From Eubacteriales bacterium (GTDB lineage: Bacteria > Bacillota > Clostridia > Lachnospirales > Lachnospiraceae): 49,709 nt of DNA. Positions within the stretch are counted from its first letter, which is position 1; each line of letters opens with the position of its first letter. Location of the stretch: contig JAUNNI010000005.1 of assembly GCA_030531555.1 (NCBI GenBank), positions 5,248 to 54,956 of the forward strand, in the 5' to 3' direction. The translations under genes were made by a program, and so were the position numbers. The notes under the pieces are model-generated. The model was not told the DNA's origin and did not search any database. It saw nothing but the letters and a program-made list of their open reading frames with translations. Below, one piece after another: positions 8,143 to 16,789 of the stretch.

Positions 8143-8970
8143 ATGGACAAATTTGTAAAATTTGCAAAGAAGAATAAACAGTTTATGCTGTTTGCATTTC
8201 TTGCTGTAGTTATTGCTCTCATCGCGATTCTTGCACCGGTGATTGCGCCGGCGGATCCATATGAATCTATTTTGCAGGATGCTCTTCAGGCTCCAAGCGC
8301 AAAACATCTCTGTGGAACCGACAAACTTGGACGAGATATTTTATCACGTATTATTTTTGGTACAAGAACTTCTCTTTCTTCTGCATTGATTCTCGTTTGC
8401 TGTATCTTTATTGTAGGAACAGTTATGGGTATTCTTGCCGGATATTTCGGTGGATGGGTTGATGCAGTAATCATGAGAATTTCTGATATGATGATCTCTT
8501 TCCCAGGTATGGTATTAGCCATCGCAGTTGCAGGTATTCTTGGACCTAGCATTGTAAATGCTGTAATTGCGATTACTGTTGTAAGTTGGACCAAATATGC
8601 CAGACTGGCGCGAAGTCTTGTTATGAAAGTCCGTCACAAAGACTATGTTTATGCAGCAATCGTTACAGGTTCTAAAACACCGTACATCTTAAAAAACTAT
8701 ATGCTTCCAAATGTTTTACCAACATTGGTAATTACTGCAGCAACCGATATCGGTAGTATGATGCTTGAATTAGCAGGTCTTTCCTTCCTGGGATTCGGTT
8801 CACAGCCTCCAACACCTGAATGGGGTCTCATGCTGAACGAAGGTCGTGCTTATATGCAGTATGCACCATGGATGATGATCTTCCCTGGTCTTGCAATCTT
8901 TATTGTTGTAGTAGTATTTAACCTTTTAGGCGATAGTTTACGTGATGTATTGGATGTACGTGATGAGTAA
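8143..8970 (+). CDS. Opp/Dpp/Nik-type ABC transporter permease (DppC-like)
   Basis: A 275-aa membrane protein, the DppC/OppC/NikC partner. It shows the N-terminal helix followed by the family motif HLCGTDKLGRDILSRIIFGT (about residues 55-74), the SFPGMVLAIA segment and the EAA loop (YVYAAIVTGSKTPYILKNY). It lies 4 nt after dppB-like and shares its message. A gap of 134 nt to the binding-protein gene carries no clear terminator. Confidence 0.9.
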   Translation: MDKFVKFAKKNKQFMLFAFLAVVIALIAILAPVIAPADPYESILQDALQAPSAKHLCGTDKLGRDILSRIIFGTRTSLSSALILVCCIFIVGTVMGILAGYFGGWVDAVIMRISDMMISFPGMVLAIAVAGILGPSIVNAVIAITVVSWTKYARLARSLVMKVRHKDYVYAAIVTGSKTPYILKNYMLPNVLPTLVITAATDIGSMMLELAGLSFLGFGSQPPTPEWGLMLNEGRAYMQYAPWMMIFPGLAIFIVVVVFNLLGDSLRDVLDVRDE

Positions 8971-9104
8971 GACTCATACAACAGCAATTTAATAATCATA
9001 TTTCATTTAAGAAAACTAGCTAGGGGACTAGGAACGATAATAATTAGATGAGGTATTATTATAAGAAACTATTATTTCATTTGACGATGAAAAGGAGAAA
9101 AAAC

Positions 9105-10766
9105 ATGATGAATTTTAAGAAAATTGGAGCTCTTTTAATGGCTTCTACTATGGCTCTTGGTATGCTTACTGCTTGTGGCGGTGGCGGCTCTGCTGAAGGC
9201 AACACTGGTGCAGCTGCAGCAGATGGTGAAAAAGTACTTAACTTTGGATGCTACAAATATTCCGATAACTTTGACCCTGCAATCGACCAGAACTCCGCTT
9301 GGGACTCCATGCGTTTAGGTATCACAGAATGTCTCTTCAAATTTGACTCTGAAGTAGTTGCTCAGCCTCAGCTCTGTGATGAAATCGTTAGCGAAAGCGA
9401 AGATATGACAGAATTCGTATATCATATCCGTGATGGGGTTAAATTCTCCAACGGTAATCCTTGTGATGCTCAGGCAGTTGCAGATTCTTTAACACGTCTT
9501 TACACAGTAACAAACTCTGATAATGAATTCTACGGAACAACAGCTACATCTTATGCTGATATTGCTTCCGTTACAGCAGATCAGGAAGCTAACACAATCA
9601 CAATCAAATTAAATGTACCTAACTACAACTTAGAAGGTGCTCTTTGCTTCCCATATTACGGTATCATCGATGTTGGTGGCGACACAACAGATGAAAAACA
9701 TCAGGGCGATGTAGCAAACAACCAGGCAGCTGGTTATGCTGACCTTGAAGTAATCGGTACAGGTCCTTACGTATTAGAATCTTATGACGAAACAACATCC
9801 TGCGGTGTTCTTCATGCAAATGAAAACTACTGGAAAGAAGAAGTTCCATTTGACAAAGTTGTATTCACACATATCGCAGAAGCTGACAAAAAAGCTATGG
9901 CTCTTCAGGCTGGCGAAATCGATTTAACAGAAAACATCACAACAACAGCTGACCTTGATGCATTAAAAGGCAATGATAACTTCTATGTATCCCAGTGTAC
10001 TGGTGTTAGAACTGGTTTCGGTTATATCAACTTCAAAGGCATCCTTGCAAATGAAGCTCTTCGTCAGGCAATCCTCATGTCCATCGATGGACAGACAATG
10101 GCAGACGTAACTGTAGGTGGTATGTACACATATGGCCCTCAGGTACTTCCTTCCTCCACATCTTTCGATCATAGCAAATTAAATAATCCATTTGCTTACG
10201 ATCCAGAAAAAGCAACTAAAACTCTTGATGATGCAGGTATCGTTGATAACGATGGCGACGGCATCCGTGAATTAGATGGCAAAAACGTTGAAATCACTTT
10301 CATCACATATGTAAACCGTTGTCTTGATACATTTGCAGAAGCATGTGAACCAGCAATCTCCGGTCTCGGAATTAAATGTAACGTTCAGGTTGTAGACGAC
10401 CAGAAGATCTGGGACGTTCTTGAAGCAGGTGACTTCGATATCCTTAACAACAACTGGACAACAATGGGTGTTGGTGACCCTACTCCATTCCTTAAGAACT
10501 GGTTAGGCGGAGACGCTGCTAACTACAATGGTTACCAGAATGATAAATACGATGCAGCTCTTAAAACTTTAGAAACAGAAGCAGACGATGCAAAACGTGA
10601 AGAACTCGTTCTTACAATGGAACAGCAGCTTCTTGATGATGCCGCAGTTTTAGTACATGGTTACTACAACTCCAGCATGATTTCCAACAAAGCAAAAGTT
10701 ACTGGTGCTGATATCCAGACAATCGACTACTACTGGTTATCCTCCGATATCAAACCAGCTCAGTAA
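9105..10766 (+). CDS. ABC transporter family 5 substrate-binding lipoprotein
   Basis: A 553-aa extracellular solute-binding protein, tethered through a lipobox cysteine (LTAC, Cys24). Mature-protein blocks are typical of the DppA/OppA/NikA family: LCDEIVSESEDMTEFVYHIR, FSNGNPCDAQAVADSLTR, ATKTLDDAG and a DKYDAALKTLETEAD block near the C-terminus. The start at 9105 is chosen because AAAGGAG ends 7 nt before it and the signal peptide then begins properly; an in-frame ATG at 9048 lacks a site. Codon choice is strongly biased, suggesting high expression. It sits third in the operon rather than first. Substrate is unresolved: peptide, nickel, cobalt or a corrinoid precursor are all possible. Confidence 0.92.
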   Translation: MMNFKKIGALLMASTMALGMLTACGGGGSAEGNTGAAAADGEKVLNFGCYKYSDNFDPAIDQNSAWDSMRLGITECLFKFDSEVVAQPQLCDEIVSESEDMTEFVYHIRDGVKFSNGNPCDAQAVADSLTRLYTVTNSDNEFYGTTATSYADIASVTADQEANTITIKLNVPNYNLEGALCFPYYGIIDVGGDTTDEKHQGDVANNQAAGYADLEVIGTGPYVLESYDETTSCGVLHANENYWKEEVPFDKVVFTHIAEADKKAMALQAGEIDLTENITTTADLDALKGNDNFYVSQCTGVRTGFGYINFKGILANEALRQAILMSIDGQTMADVTVGGMYTYGPQVLPSSTSFDHSKLNNPFAYDPEKATKTLDDAGIVDNDGDGIRELDGKNVEITFITYVNRCLDTFAEACEPAISGLGIKCNVQVVDDQKIWDVLEAGDFDILNNNWTTMGVGDPTPFLKNWLGGDAANYNGYQNDKYDAALKTLETEADDAKREELVLTMEQQLLDDAAVLVHGYYNSSMISNKAKVTGADIQTIDYYWLSSDIKPAQ

Positions 10767-10809
10767 TCAGGCTCAATTCGATTAATTAACACATAAGCAG
10801 GAGGTTTCT

Positions 10810-11598
10810 ATGCTTAAGATTCAAGACATTACCGTAAAATATGCGGGGAATCCGAATCCAACAATTGAACATTTTAATCTCGATATGAAACAGGGTGAGA
10901 TCTGTAGTATTGTTGGGGAATCTGGTAGTGGTAAAACTACTGTTATCCGTGCCGTTCTTGGATCTCTTCCAGGTGGAGGAAAAGTAACAGAAGGAGACAT
11001 TCTTTTCGAAGGAAACTCTTTGCTTGGTTACACAAAACAGCAATGGAGAGATCTTAGAGGAAGTAAGATTTCGATGATTTTCCAGGACTCCGGAGCAATG
11101 ATCAATCCAATCCGTAGAATCGGAAGTCAGTATGTCGAATATATTCGTACTCATGAAGATATCTCAAAGAAAGATGCCTGGGATAAAGGCCGTGAAATGT
11201 TGGAACGCATGCGTTTACCTGCTGGCGACAACATCATGAAAAGTTATCCATTCCAGCTCTCTGGCGGTATGCGCCAGAGAGTCGGAATTGCTATGGCTAT
11301 GACATTCCAGCCAAAGCTCCTTCTTGCTGACGAACCTACCAGTGCACTTGATGTTACGACACAGGCACAGATTGTACGTCAGATGATGGATCTTCGTGAT
11401 GAATTTGGGACATCTATCATTATCGTAACTCATAATATCGGTGTTGCCGGTTATATGGGTGATAAATTAATTGTTATGAAAAATGGTAAGGTTGTGGATG
11501 AAGGTGACAGAGAAAAAGTATTATACAATGCAGATGATCCTTATACACAGTACCTTATGAAGGCAGTACCTGCAGTAGGAGGAGAGAGATATGTTTGA
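10810..11598 (+). CDS. Oligopeptide/nickel-type ABC transporter ATPase (DppD-like)
   Basis: A 262-aa ATPase with Walker A GESGSGKTT (about residues 36-44), Q-loop (IFQDSGAMINPI), signature LSGGMRQR and Walker B LLLADEPTSALD. It is shorter than typical DppD (about 325 aa) and ends without the C-terminal oligopeptide-type Cys cluster. It begins 43 nt after the lipoprotein gene with an AGGAGG site. It overlaps the next ATPase by 8 nt, indicating translational coupling. Confidence 0.9.
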   Translation: MLKIQDITVKYAGNPNPTIEHFNLDMKQGEICSIVGESGSGKTTVIRAVLGSLPGGGKVTEGDILFEGNSLLGYTKQQWRDLRGSKISMIFQDSGAMINPIRRIGSQYVEYIRTHEDISKKDAWDKGREMLERMRLPAGDNIMKSYPFQLSGGMRQRVGIAMAMTFQPKLLLADEPTSALDVTTQAQIVRQMMDLRDEFGTSIIIVTHNIGVAGYMGDKLIVMKNGKVVDEGDREKVLYNADDPYTQYLMKAVPAVGGERYV

Positions 11599-12550
11599 TG
11601 AGAAAGATCTGATCTTAGAAGCGAAACATGTCACCAGAAAGTTCCCTGCTTCTGAAGGTAGAGTGCTTTTGGCCAATGATGACATCAATTTAAAACTTTA
11701 TAGAGGACAGACCCTTGGTATTGTTGGGGAAAGTGGATGCGGAAAAAGTACATTCATGAGAATGGTTGTACAGCTCGACAAACCAACAGAAGGTGAGATT
11801 CTTTTCATGGGAAAAGATCTGTCCAAAATGAAAGGGGAAGAGATGCGTAAAAACCGCCGTCACATCCAGATGGTCTTCCAGGATCCAGCGGCAGCATTTA
11901 ATCCTCATATGAAAGTAAGAGATATTATTTGCGAACCTCTTATGAACTTTGGTTTAATTAAAAAAAGTGAAAAAGATGCGGTAGCAAGAAAATATTTAGA
12001 AATGGTTGAACTTCCAGGTGATTTTGCAGACCGTTATCCACATAATATGTCAGGCGGACAGAGACAGCGTATCGGTATTGCCAGAGCAATCGCTCTTGAA
12101 CCAGATATTATTATGTGTGATGAAGCAACATCCGCATTGGACGTTTCCGTACAGAGAACAATTATTGAGCTTCTTGTTAAATTACAGAAAGAGAAAAACA
12201 TTGCCATGGGCTTTATTTGTCATGATATGGCACTGATTTCTCAGTTCTCTCATCAGGTTGCCGTAATGTATCTTGGAAATATTGTGGAAGTAATTCCTGG
12301 AGAATTAGTAACCAGTGATGCAAAACACCCATATACCGTTGCATTATTGGGTGCAATCTTTGATTTGAATATGGACTTCACTAAGAAAATCGAAAGTATT
12401 GAAAGTGAAGCTCCTAGCCCATTGGATGTTCCAAAAGGTTGTCCTTTCCAGGATCGTTGTGAACATTGCATGGATATTTGTAAGACAGAAAAACCAAAAT
12501 TAAAAGAAGTTGCTCCAAATCATGAAGTGGCTTGTCATTTAGATTTCTAA
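11591..12550 (+). CDS. Oligopeptide/nickel-type ABC transporter ATPase (DppF-like)
   Basis: A 319-aa ATPase with Walker A GESGCGKST, signature MSGGQRQR, Walker B IIMCDEATSALD, and the H-loop (ICHDMALI). The C-terminal family extension carries four cysteines (CPFQDRCEHCMDIC), typical of the OppF/DppF/NikE subfamily and able to hold a metal cluster. It pairs with the DppD-like ATPase to power import. It is the last gene of the riboswitch-controlled operon and is followed by a strong terminator. Confidence 0.92.
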   Translation: MFDEKDLILEAKHVTRKFPASEGRVLLANDDINLKLYRGQTLGIVGESGCGKSTFMRMVVQLDKPTEGEILFMGKDLSKMKGEEMRKNRRHIQMVFQDPAAAFNPHMKVRDIICEPLMNFGLIKKSEKDAVARKYLEMVELPGDFADRYPHNMSGGQRQRIGIARAIALEPDIIMCDEATSALDVSVQRTIIELLVKLQKEKNIAMGFICHDMALISQFSHQVAVMYLGNIVEVIPGELVTSDAKHPYTVALLGAIFDLNMDFTKKIESIESEAPSPLDVPKGCPFQDRCEHCMDICKTEKPKLKEVAPNHEVACHLDF

Positions 12551-12582
12551 ACATTTTATCTCTCACATTTCTCAAAAAAAAG

Positions 12583-12618
12583 AAAACCCGGCCATACCTC
12601 CTCTTTGGCCGGGTTTTT
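12583..12618 (+). terminator. Intrinsic terminator of the ABC transporter operon
   Basis: CCCGGCCA (12587-12594) pairs with TGGCCGGG (12606-12613), flanked by A4 and T5 tracts. Confidence 0.92.
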
Positions 12619-12674
12619 AGATTTTTGTTGATTTTTAGAAATAATCGTATATGCTTCGGTCGTGTGTATATCAA

Positions 12675-12699
12675 AAAAAGGGTCTCATGGACCCTTTTT
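12675..12699 (-). terminator. Intrinsic terminator of the glycerophosphotransferase gene
   Basis: AAAAAGGGTC (12675-12684) pairs with GACCCTTTTT (12690-12699) around a 5-nt loop, 15 bp past the stop codon of the leftward gene. It is symmetric and could work both ways. Confidence 0.85.
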
Positions 12700-12713
12700 C
12701 ATGTTATTAAAAA

Positions 12714-13886
12714 TTATTTATGATCTTTCATGTACTGGATTAAACGTTCCGTAACATGTCCGTCACAGCTTCCCATGAATTTTTCCTTAAAAGCATTTAC
12801 ACGTGTTTTATCAAACTGACCATCACATTGTTTAATCGCTTCGATTAATTCATCCTGAGTCTTTACGATTGGCCCTGGTGTAAATTCGGAATAATCGTAA
12901 TAGAATCCTCTCCAATCGCAGTAATCATCATAATCATATGCATAGAAGATCATAGGTTTTTCGAATAAGGAATATTCGAATACCAAGGATGAGTAGTCGG
13001 AGATACAGATATCTGCACTACAGAGAAGATCTTCGATGGAAAGATCTGTCCCTTTCACGTCCATGGCAAAATCAGATGCCTCTTCAGGAATGACAGGGTT
13101 TTCTTTTACAAATGGATGATGTTTACATACAAGAACATATTCATCACTGAATAATTCCTTCATTTTCATGAAATCAATCTCATCTGGACCCGTTGCAGTT
13201 GATACTCTTCCGCGGAAAGTAGGTGCGTAGAGAATCACTTTTTTGTCTCTTGCCTGTGGCATGTAACCATATAATTTTTCTTTTCGGCTATTTACAAAAT
13301 CTTCATCATAGAACAAATCTGTACGGCTAACTCCGATTGCCTGTGCTACTCCTTTTGGAAGATTCATGGCTTCTTCATAAGCCCAGATTACTTCTGGAGA
13401 ACTTACCGTTACAAGATCCAGATTCGCATAGTTAGGATATTTATCAAGGGTTTTCTGGGATTCTCCAAAGATTTTTGTTGCTGTACTGCGACCAAACTTC
13501 TTAAAAGCACCACATGCATGCCATAAGTTGACTGCAATGGTTTCTTTGCGAAGAGGGATGCAGGAAAGTATGATACTGGATTCGTCAACGAATACATATT
13601 TTGAAGTGGCAATTTCTTTCAGAGCATTTTTAACATTTTCTGTGTATTCTTTTCCTCTGGCAAAATTATAGCGGACAAATGCTTTGGAAAGCTGATATTC
13701 CCCTGTTTTCTCTAACTCATTATAAAGATGATGGAAAGAACCAGATAATTCGTCAAAACGCATCTCTAAAAATAAGACTTTGTTTTCGACGATGGGTTCT
13801 TTACAGTACTTTTTATAAAGGGATGGGAAATATATTTTGTAACGATAGTGTTTATAAATTGATTTAATTCTCTTTTTTATTGACAT
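12714..13886 (-). CDS. CDP-glycerol:glycerophosphotransferase family protein
   Basis: A 390-aa protein of the TagB/TagF family, which transfers glycerol phosphate (or a related group) from CDP-activated donors during wall-polymer synthesis. Visible family blocks are NLWHACGAFKKFG (about residues 132-144), YAPTFRG, CKHHPFVKENPV, and ADICISDYSSLVFEYSLFEK (about residues 300-319). The length fits a single catalytic domain without the TagF N-terminal extension. It probably acts at the inner membrane face. It is monocistronic with its own promoter; no other teichoic-acid gene is adjacent. Confidence 0.85.
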   Translation of the reverse strand: MSIKKRIKSIYKHYRYKIYFPSLYKKYCKEPIVENKVLFLEMRFDELSGSFHHLYNELEKTGEYQLSKAFVRYNFARGKEYTENVKNALKEIATSKYVFVDESSIILSCIPLRKETIAVNLWHACGAFKKFGRSTATKIFGESQKTLDKYPNYANLDLVTVSSPEVIWAYEEAMNLPKGVAQAIGVSRTDLFYDEDFVNSRKEKLYGYMPQARDKKVILYAPTFRGRVSTATGPDEIDFMKMKELFSDEYVLVCKHHPFVKENPVIPEEASDFAMDVKGTDLSIEDLLCSADICISDYSSLVFEYSLFEKPMIFYAYDYDDYCDWRGFYYDYSEFTPGPIVKTQDELIEAIKQCDGQFDKTRVNAFKEKFMGSCDGHVTERLIQYMKDHK

Positions 13887-13911
13887 AATCTACTCCTTTT
13901 CATGACGGTTC

Positions 13912-13940
13912 ATTATATCATTATTTTATATCAGAAACAA
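13912..13940 (-). promoter_or_regulatory. SigA-like promoter of the glycerophosphotransferase gene
   Basis: Minus strand: TTGTTT (13940-13935), 17-bp spacer, TATAAT (13917-13912). Confidence 0.6.
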
Positions 13941-13971
13941 GTAAAGATAAATGAAAAATATGTATTATTTA

Positions 13972-14000
13972 TTGAAATTTTTTTAAGAAAAGTTTAATAT
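13972..14000 (+). promoter_or_regulatory. SigA-like promoter of the coiled-coil membrane protein gene
   Basis: TTGAAA (13972-13977), 17-bp spacer, TAATAT (13995-14000). Confidence 0.55.
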
Positions 14001-14051
14001 AAGAGAGGAATCCCAATAGTATTCATCACTATGAAAAGAGAGGAAATTGTT

Positions 14052-14879
14052 ATGATTATTGCATGTCTTATCGTCGCTGTAATCGTAATTGCTGCTATCT
14101 TCCTGCTGTATAAGAAGAATGCGGAAGAAAAACGTGCAGAAGAAGAAAGATTACGTAAAATCGCGGAAGAAGAGGAAAGACAAAGACAGATTGCTTTAGA
14201 GATTGAAGCAAAAAAAGCTGCAAGAAAAGCAGAAATCGAAGCCGGAAAAGAACTCTATCATTATCTCAATCAATCCATTAAAACGATGTTCTATCATTAT
14301 CGAACAGAACAATGGGATACCATGGAGTCCTTAGGAACCATGGAACTGAAGGACTGTGAAGCGGCGTTACGTTGTATTGAGAAATTATCATCCGGAAGTA
14401 AAACTTTGGTGAAACGTTTCTATTCCTGTTTAGATTTTGAACAGAATCTGGAAGGAGAGGGAAAAGTTATCGATGCAGAAAGTTTAAAGAGTGTATTTGA
14501 AGATGTTATGCTCCCATTTTTCCCTTTATATTATAAAGAGTTTTCAAATGGTCCTCGCTATATTTCCTTTTTAAATCAGCAGATTTTAAAAGTATTTACC
14601 CAGCTTTCCGGAAAGAAATTCCGTTTGGGTTATAAGAATCGCTATCAGAATGGTCAGATTGCTTTTGAATGGACGGATCATGTATATCGTGTTTTTGATA
14701 TGAATGGAAAAAAATTGTGCGAAGCAAGTTTTGAGAATAAAGCAGTAAAAGACGGCTATGTTATTGTCAAAGATGATGCCACAGGAGATGATCTATGGAA
14801 GGTTTATAAAAAAGAAACCTTCAAAGATGGCGTGTTGATTGATGAAGACATTCATTATATGTACACACGTAGTATCTAA
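14052..14879 (+). CDS. Membrane-anchored coiled-coil protein of unknown function
   Basis: A 275-aa protein I do not recognise. It has one N-terminal membrane helix (IIACLIVAVIVIAAIFLLY), then a charged Glu/Arg/Lys-rich helix of about 50 residues likely to form a coiled coil. A globular region of about 200 residues follows, rich in aromatics, with a late beta-rich section (FEWTDHVYRVFDMNGKKL). The start is placed at 14052, where GAGAGGA is 7 nt upstream; an ATG 21 nt earlier has no properly spaced site. Topology suggests a single-pass protein. It is monocistronic, between the glycerophosphotransferase and pta. Confidence 0.6.
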   Translation: MIIACLIVAVIVIAAIFLLYKKNAEEKRAEEERLRKIAEEEERQRQIALEIEAKKAARKAEIEAGKELYHYLNQSIKTMFYHYRTEQWDTMESLGTMELKDCEAALRCIEKLSSGSKTLVKRFYSCLDFEQNLEGEGKVIDAESLKSVFEDVMLPFFPLYYKEFSNGPRYISFLNQQILKVFTQLSGKKFRLGYKNRYQNGQIAFEWTDHVYRVFDMNGKKLCEASFENKAVKDGYVIVKDDATGDDLWKVYKKETFKDGVLIDEDIHYMYTRSI

Positions 14880-14939
14880 GAGAAAATTGCGATTCTAGTA
14901 TATATATATGATACAAATTTGTATTTTTTTAGAAACAAC

Positions 14940-14968
14940 TTGTATTTATTGTTAAAAAATTATACAAT
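14940..14968 (+). promoter_or_regulatory. SigA-like promoter of pta
   Basis: TTGTAT (14940-14945), 17-bp spacer, TACAAT (14963-14968). The leader to the pta start is about 150 nt. Confidence 0.6.
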
Positions 14969-14970
14969 GA

Positions 14971-15064
14971 CATGTGTGTGAAAACAAAGAATTCCATTTG
15001 GGACTTCGATAAACAGACGTCATGTGGGTGAAAAAGGATGAATTTTAAAATTGTTTATCAAGTC
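14971..15064 (+). other. pta leader: direct repeat and hairpin
   Basis: CATGTGTGTGAAAA (14971-14984) recurs as CATGTGGGTGAAAA exactly 50 bp downstream (15021-15034). Around the second copy, GACTTCGATAAACA (15002-15015) pairs with TGTTTATCAAGTC (15052-15064), 13 bp with one bulged base. These may be operator sites or an RNA structure; no known element is recognised. Confidence 0.45.
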
Positions 15065-15125
15065 TGCTTGCGATTCTCTTGTTATATTACGTATAAATTA
15101 TTTTAACTATTAAGGAGGAAACATA

Positions 15126-16121
15126 ATGTCATCACAGTTTGGATTTGGGGAAATGATCAAAAAACTTAGAAAGTCCCCTAAGAGTATTGTATTTACAGAA
15201 GGTACAGATCCTAGAATTCTTGAAGCGGCTTCTCGTCTTCTTACCGGTTCTTTCTTGAAACCAGTTCTTGTTGGTAACGTAGATGAAGTTATGGCAGCAG
15301 CAGAAGAAGTAGGCTACAACGTTCGTGGTGCTGAAATCATTGATCCTGAAAACTTCGATAGATTTGATGAAATGGTTGAATTATTCTGTGAACTTCGTAA
15401 GAGCAAAGGTATGACTCCAGAAAAAGCAATCCCTATGCTTAAACAGGGTAACTATTTCGGAACAATGCTTGTAAAAATGGGTATTGCAGATGCACTTCTT
15501 GGTGGTGCAACATACTCCACAGCTGATACAGTACGTCCAGCACTTCAGATCATCAAAACAAAACCTGGATATAAAGCAGTATCTTCTTGCTTTATCTTAG
15601 TTCGTCCTGCAATGGGTGGTGAAAATGAAGTAATCGCTATGGGTGACTGTGCAATCAATATTCATCCTACAGCAGAACAGCTTGCAGAAACAGGTATCGG
15701 ATGCGCAGAAACAGGTAAGATTTTCGGTATCGATCCTAAGGTTGCATTCTTAAGCTTCTCCACACTCGGTTCTGGTAAAGATGCAGATGTTGATAAAGTT
15801 CGTGAAGCTACACAGATTGCAAAAGAACTTCGTCCTGACCTTGCTATCGATGGTGAACTTCAGTTTGATGCAGCAGTATCTCCAACCGTTGCTAAAACAA
15901 AATGTCCAGATTCTAATGTTGCAGGTCATGCAAATGTATTTGTATTCCCTGATATCAATGCAGGTAACATTGGTTACAAGATTGCTCAGCGTTTAGGCGG
16001 ATATGATGCTTATGGTCCAGTTCTTATTGGTCTTAACGCACCAATCAATGACCTTTCTCGTGGATGTAACGCTCTTGAAGTATACTCCATGGCAATCATC
16101 ACAGCTGCATTAGCTGACTAA
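15126..16121 (+). CDS. pta: Phosphate acetyltransferase
   Basis: A 331-aa enzyme interconverting acetyl-CoA and acetyl phosphate, the first step of acetate/ATP formation from acetyl-CoA. It is full length for the short, single-domain bacterial form. Family blocks are VFTEGTDPRILEAA (about residues 22-35), YSTADTVRPALQIIKTKPG, VIAMGDCAINIHP, and DLAIDGELQFDAA. The ATG follows AGGAGG by 7 nt. Codon use is strongly biased, as expected for a major fermentation enzyme. The usual neighbour ackA is absent from this window; pta stands alone between its promoter and terminator. Confidence 0.95.
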   Translation: MSSQFGFGEMIKKLRKSPKSIVFTEGTDPRILEAASRLLTGSFLKPVLVGNVDEVMAAAEEVGYNVRGAEIIDPENFDRFDEMVELFCELRKSKGMTPEKAIPMLKQGNYFGTMLVKMGIADALLGGATYSTADTVRPALQIIKTKPGYKAVSSCFILVRPAMGGENEVIAMGDCAINIHPTAEQLAETGIGCAETGKIFGIDPKVAFLSFSTLGSGKDADVDKVREATQIAKELRPDLAIDGELQFDAAVSPTVAKTKCPDSNVAGHANVFVFPDINAGNIGYKIAQRLGGYDAYGPVLIGLNAPINDLSRGCNALEVYSMAIITAALAD

Positions 16122-16152
16122 TGAGTCAATCAGATTTTAAAAAAATGTCATA

Positions 16153-16188
16153 TAAAAAAGCTATCGCAGGATTTGCGGTAGCTTTTTC
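16153..16188 (+). terminator. Intrinsic terminator of pta
   Basis: AAAGCTATCGCA (to 16168) pairs with TGCGGTAGCTTT (from 16174) with flanking A and T runs. Confidence 0.85.
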
Positions 16189-16222
16189 TTATTTATAATA
16201 TTCTAATGATTAAAAAATTTAT

Positions 16223-16789
16223 TTAGTCTACTTGAATTCCGGCTTTTCTTTGTAACATACAAAGATAGGAACGAGTGGTAGATTCTTTTAATGATAAATC
16301 AAGGTCTGATAGAATATCTTCAATTTTTTTCAAAGCGTCTTCTCTCATGGATTCATCTTCCACAAGAATTTCCAATTCTAAAAAAGAACCAAGCTCAGAT
16401 ACCTGATCAACACAGGCAGTAATGTTATCTTTATGATAATATTGACGAAGCTTATTTACCGGGAATAACGGCTTATAGCCTAGAGAAACTAAGATAGCTC
16501 GGCATTCTTCCGGTGATTCCACAACCGTTTCTAATTCTTTTCTTGTCATGGACACTTGATCCATTTTCGGCCCTTTAAAGGTTAAGATGGAGCGACTGGT
16601 GATTTTTGTGAGATTGTCGCTTTGACGTATGCGGAGGGCCTCATCTCTTGCCATGAAATCGCGAAAATCACTGGTGTAATATATATCAGATTCCTGAATT
16701 AAATCTCCGGCAACAAAACCACACTGAGCAAGAGCACGTTCTGTGATAGAACGACGAAAAAGTGGGAGTTTTACTTCAACTTCAATCAT
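16223..16789 (-). CDS. CYTH domain protein (class IV adenylate cyclase/triphosphatase-like)
   Basis: A 188-aa protein of the CYTH tunnel fold. It has the signature EVEVKLP at residues 2-8, then SDIYYTSD, ALRIRQ, ILTFKGPK, TRKELE, KLRQYYHKDNITACVDQV and LGSFLELEI, matching the charged strands that line the triphosphate tunnel. Family members are adenylate cyclases of class IV, thiamine triphosphatases or inorganic triphosphatases; the activity here is undetermined. The start at 16789 follows AGGAGACA; a longer in-frame start at 16861 lies inside the upstream gene and is not favoured. The gene overlaps the upstream lipoprotein gene by 8 nt, implying coupling. Confidence 0.85.
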   Translation of the reverse strand: MIEVEVKLPLFRRSITERALAQCGFVAGDLIQESDIYYTSDFRDFMARDEALRIRQSDNLTKITSRSILTFKGPKMDQVSMTRKELETVVESPEECRAILVSLGYKPLFPVNKLRQYYHKDNITACVDQVSELGSFLELEILVEDESMREDALKKIEDILSDLDLSLKESTTRSYLCMLQRKAGIQVD

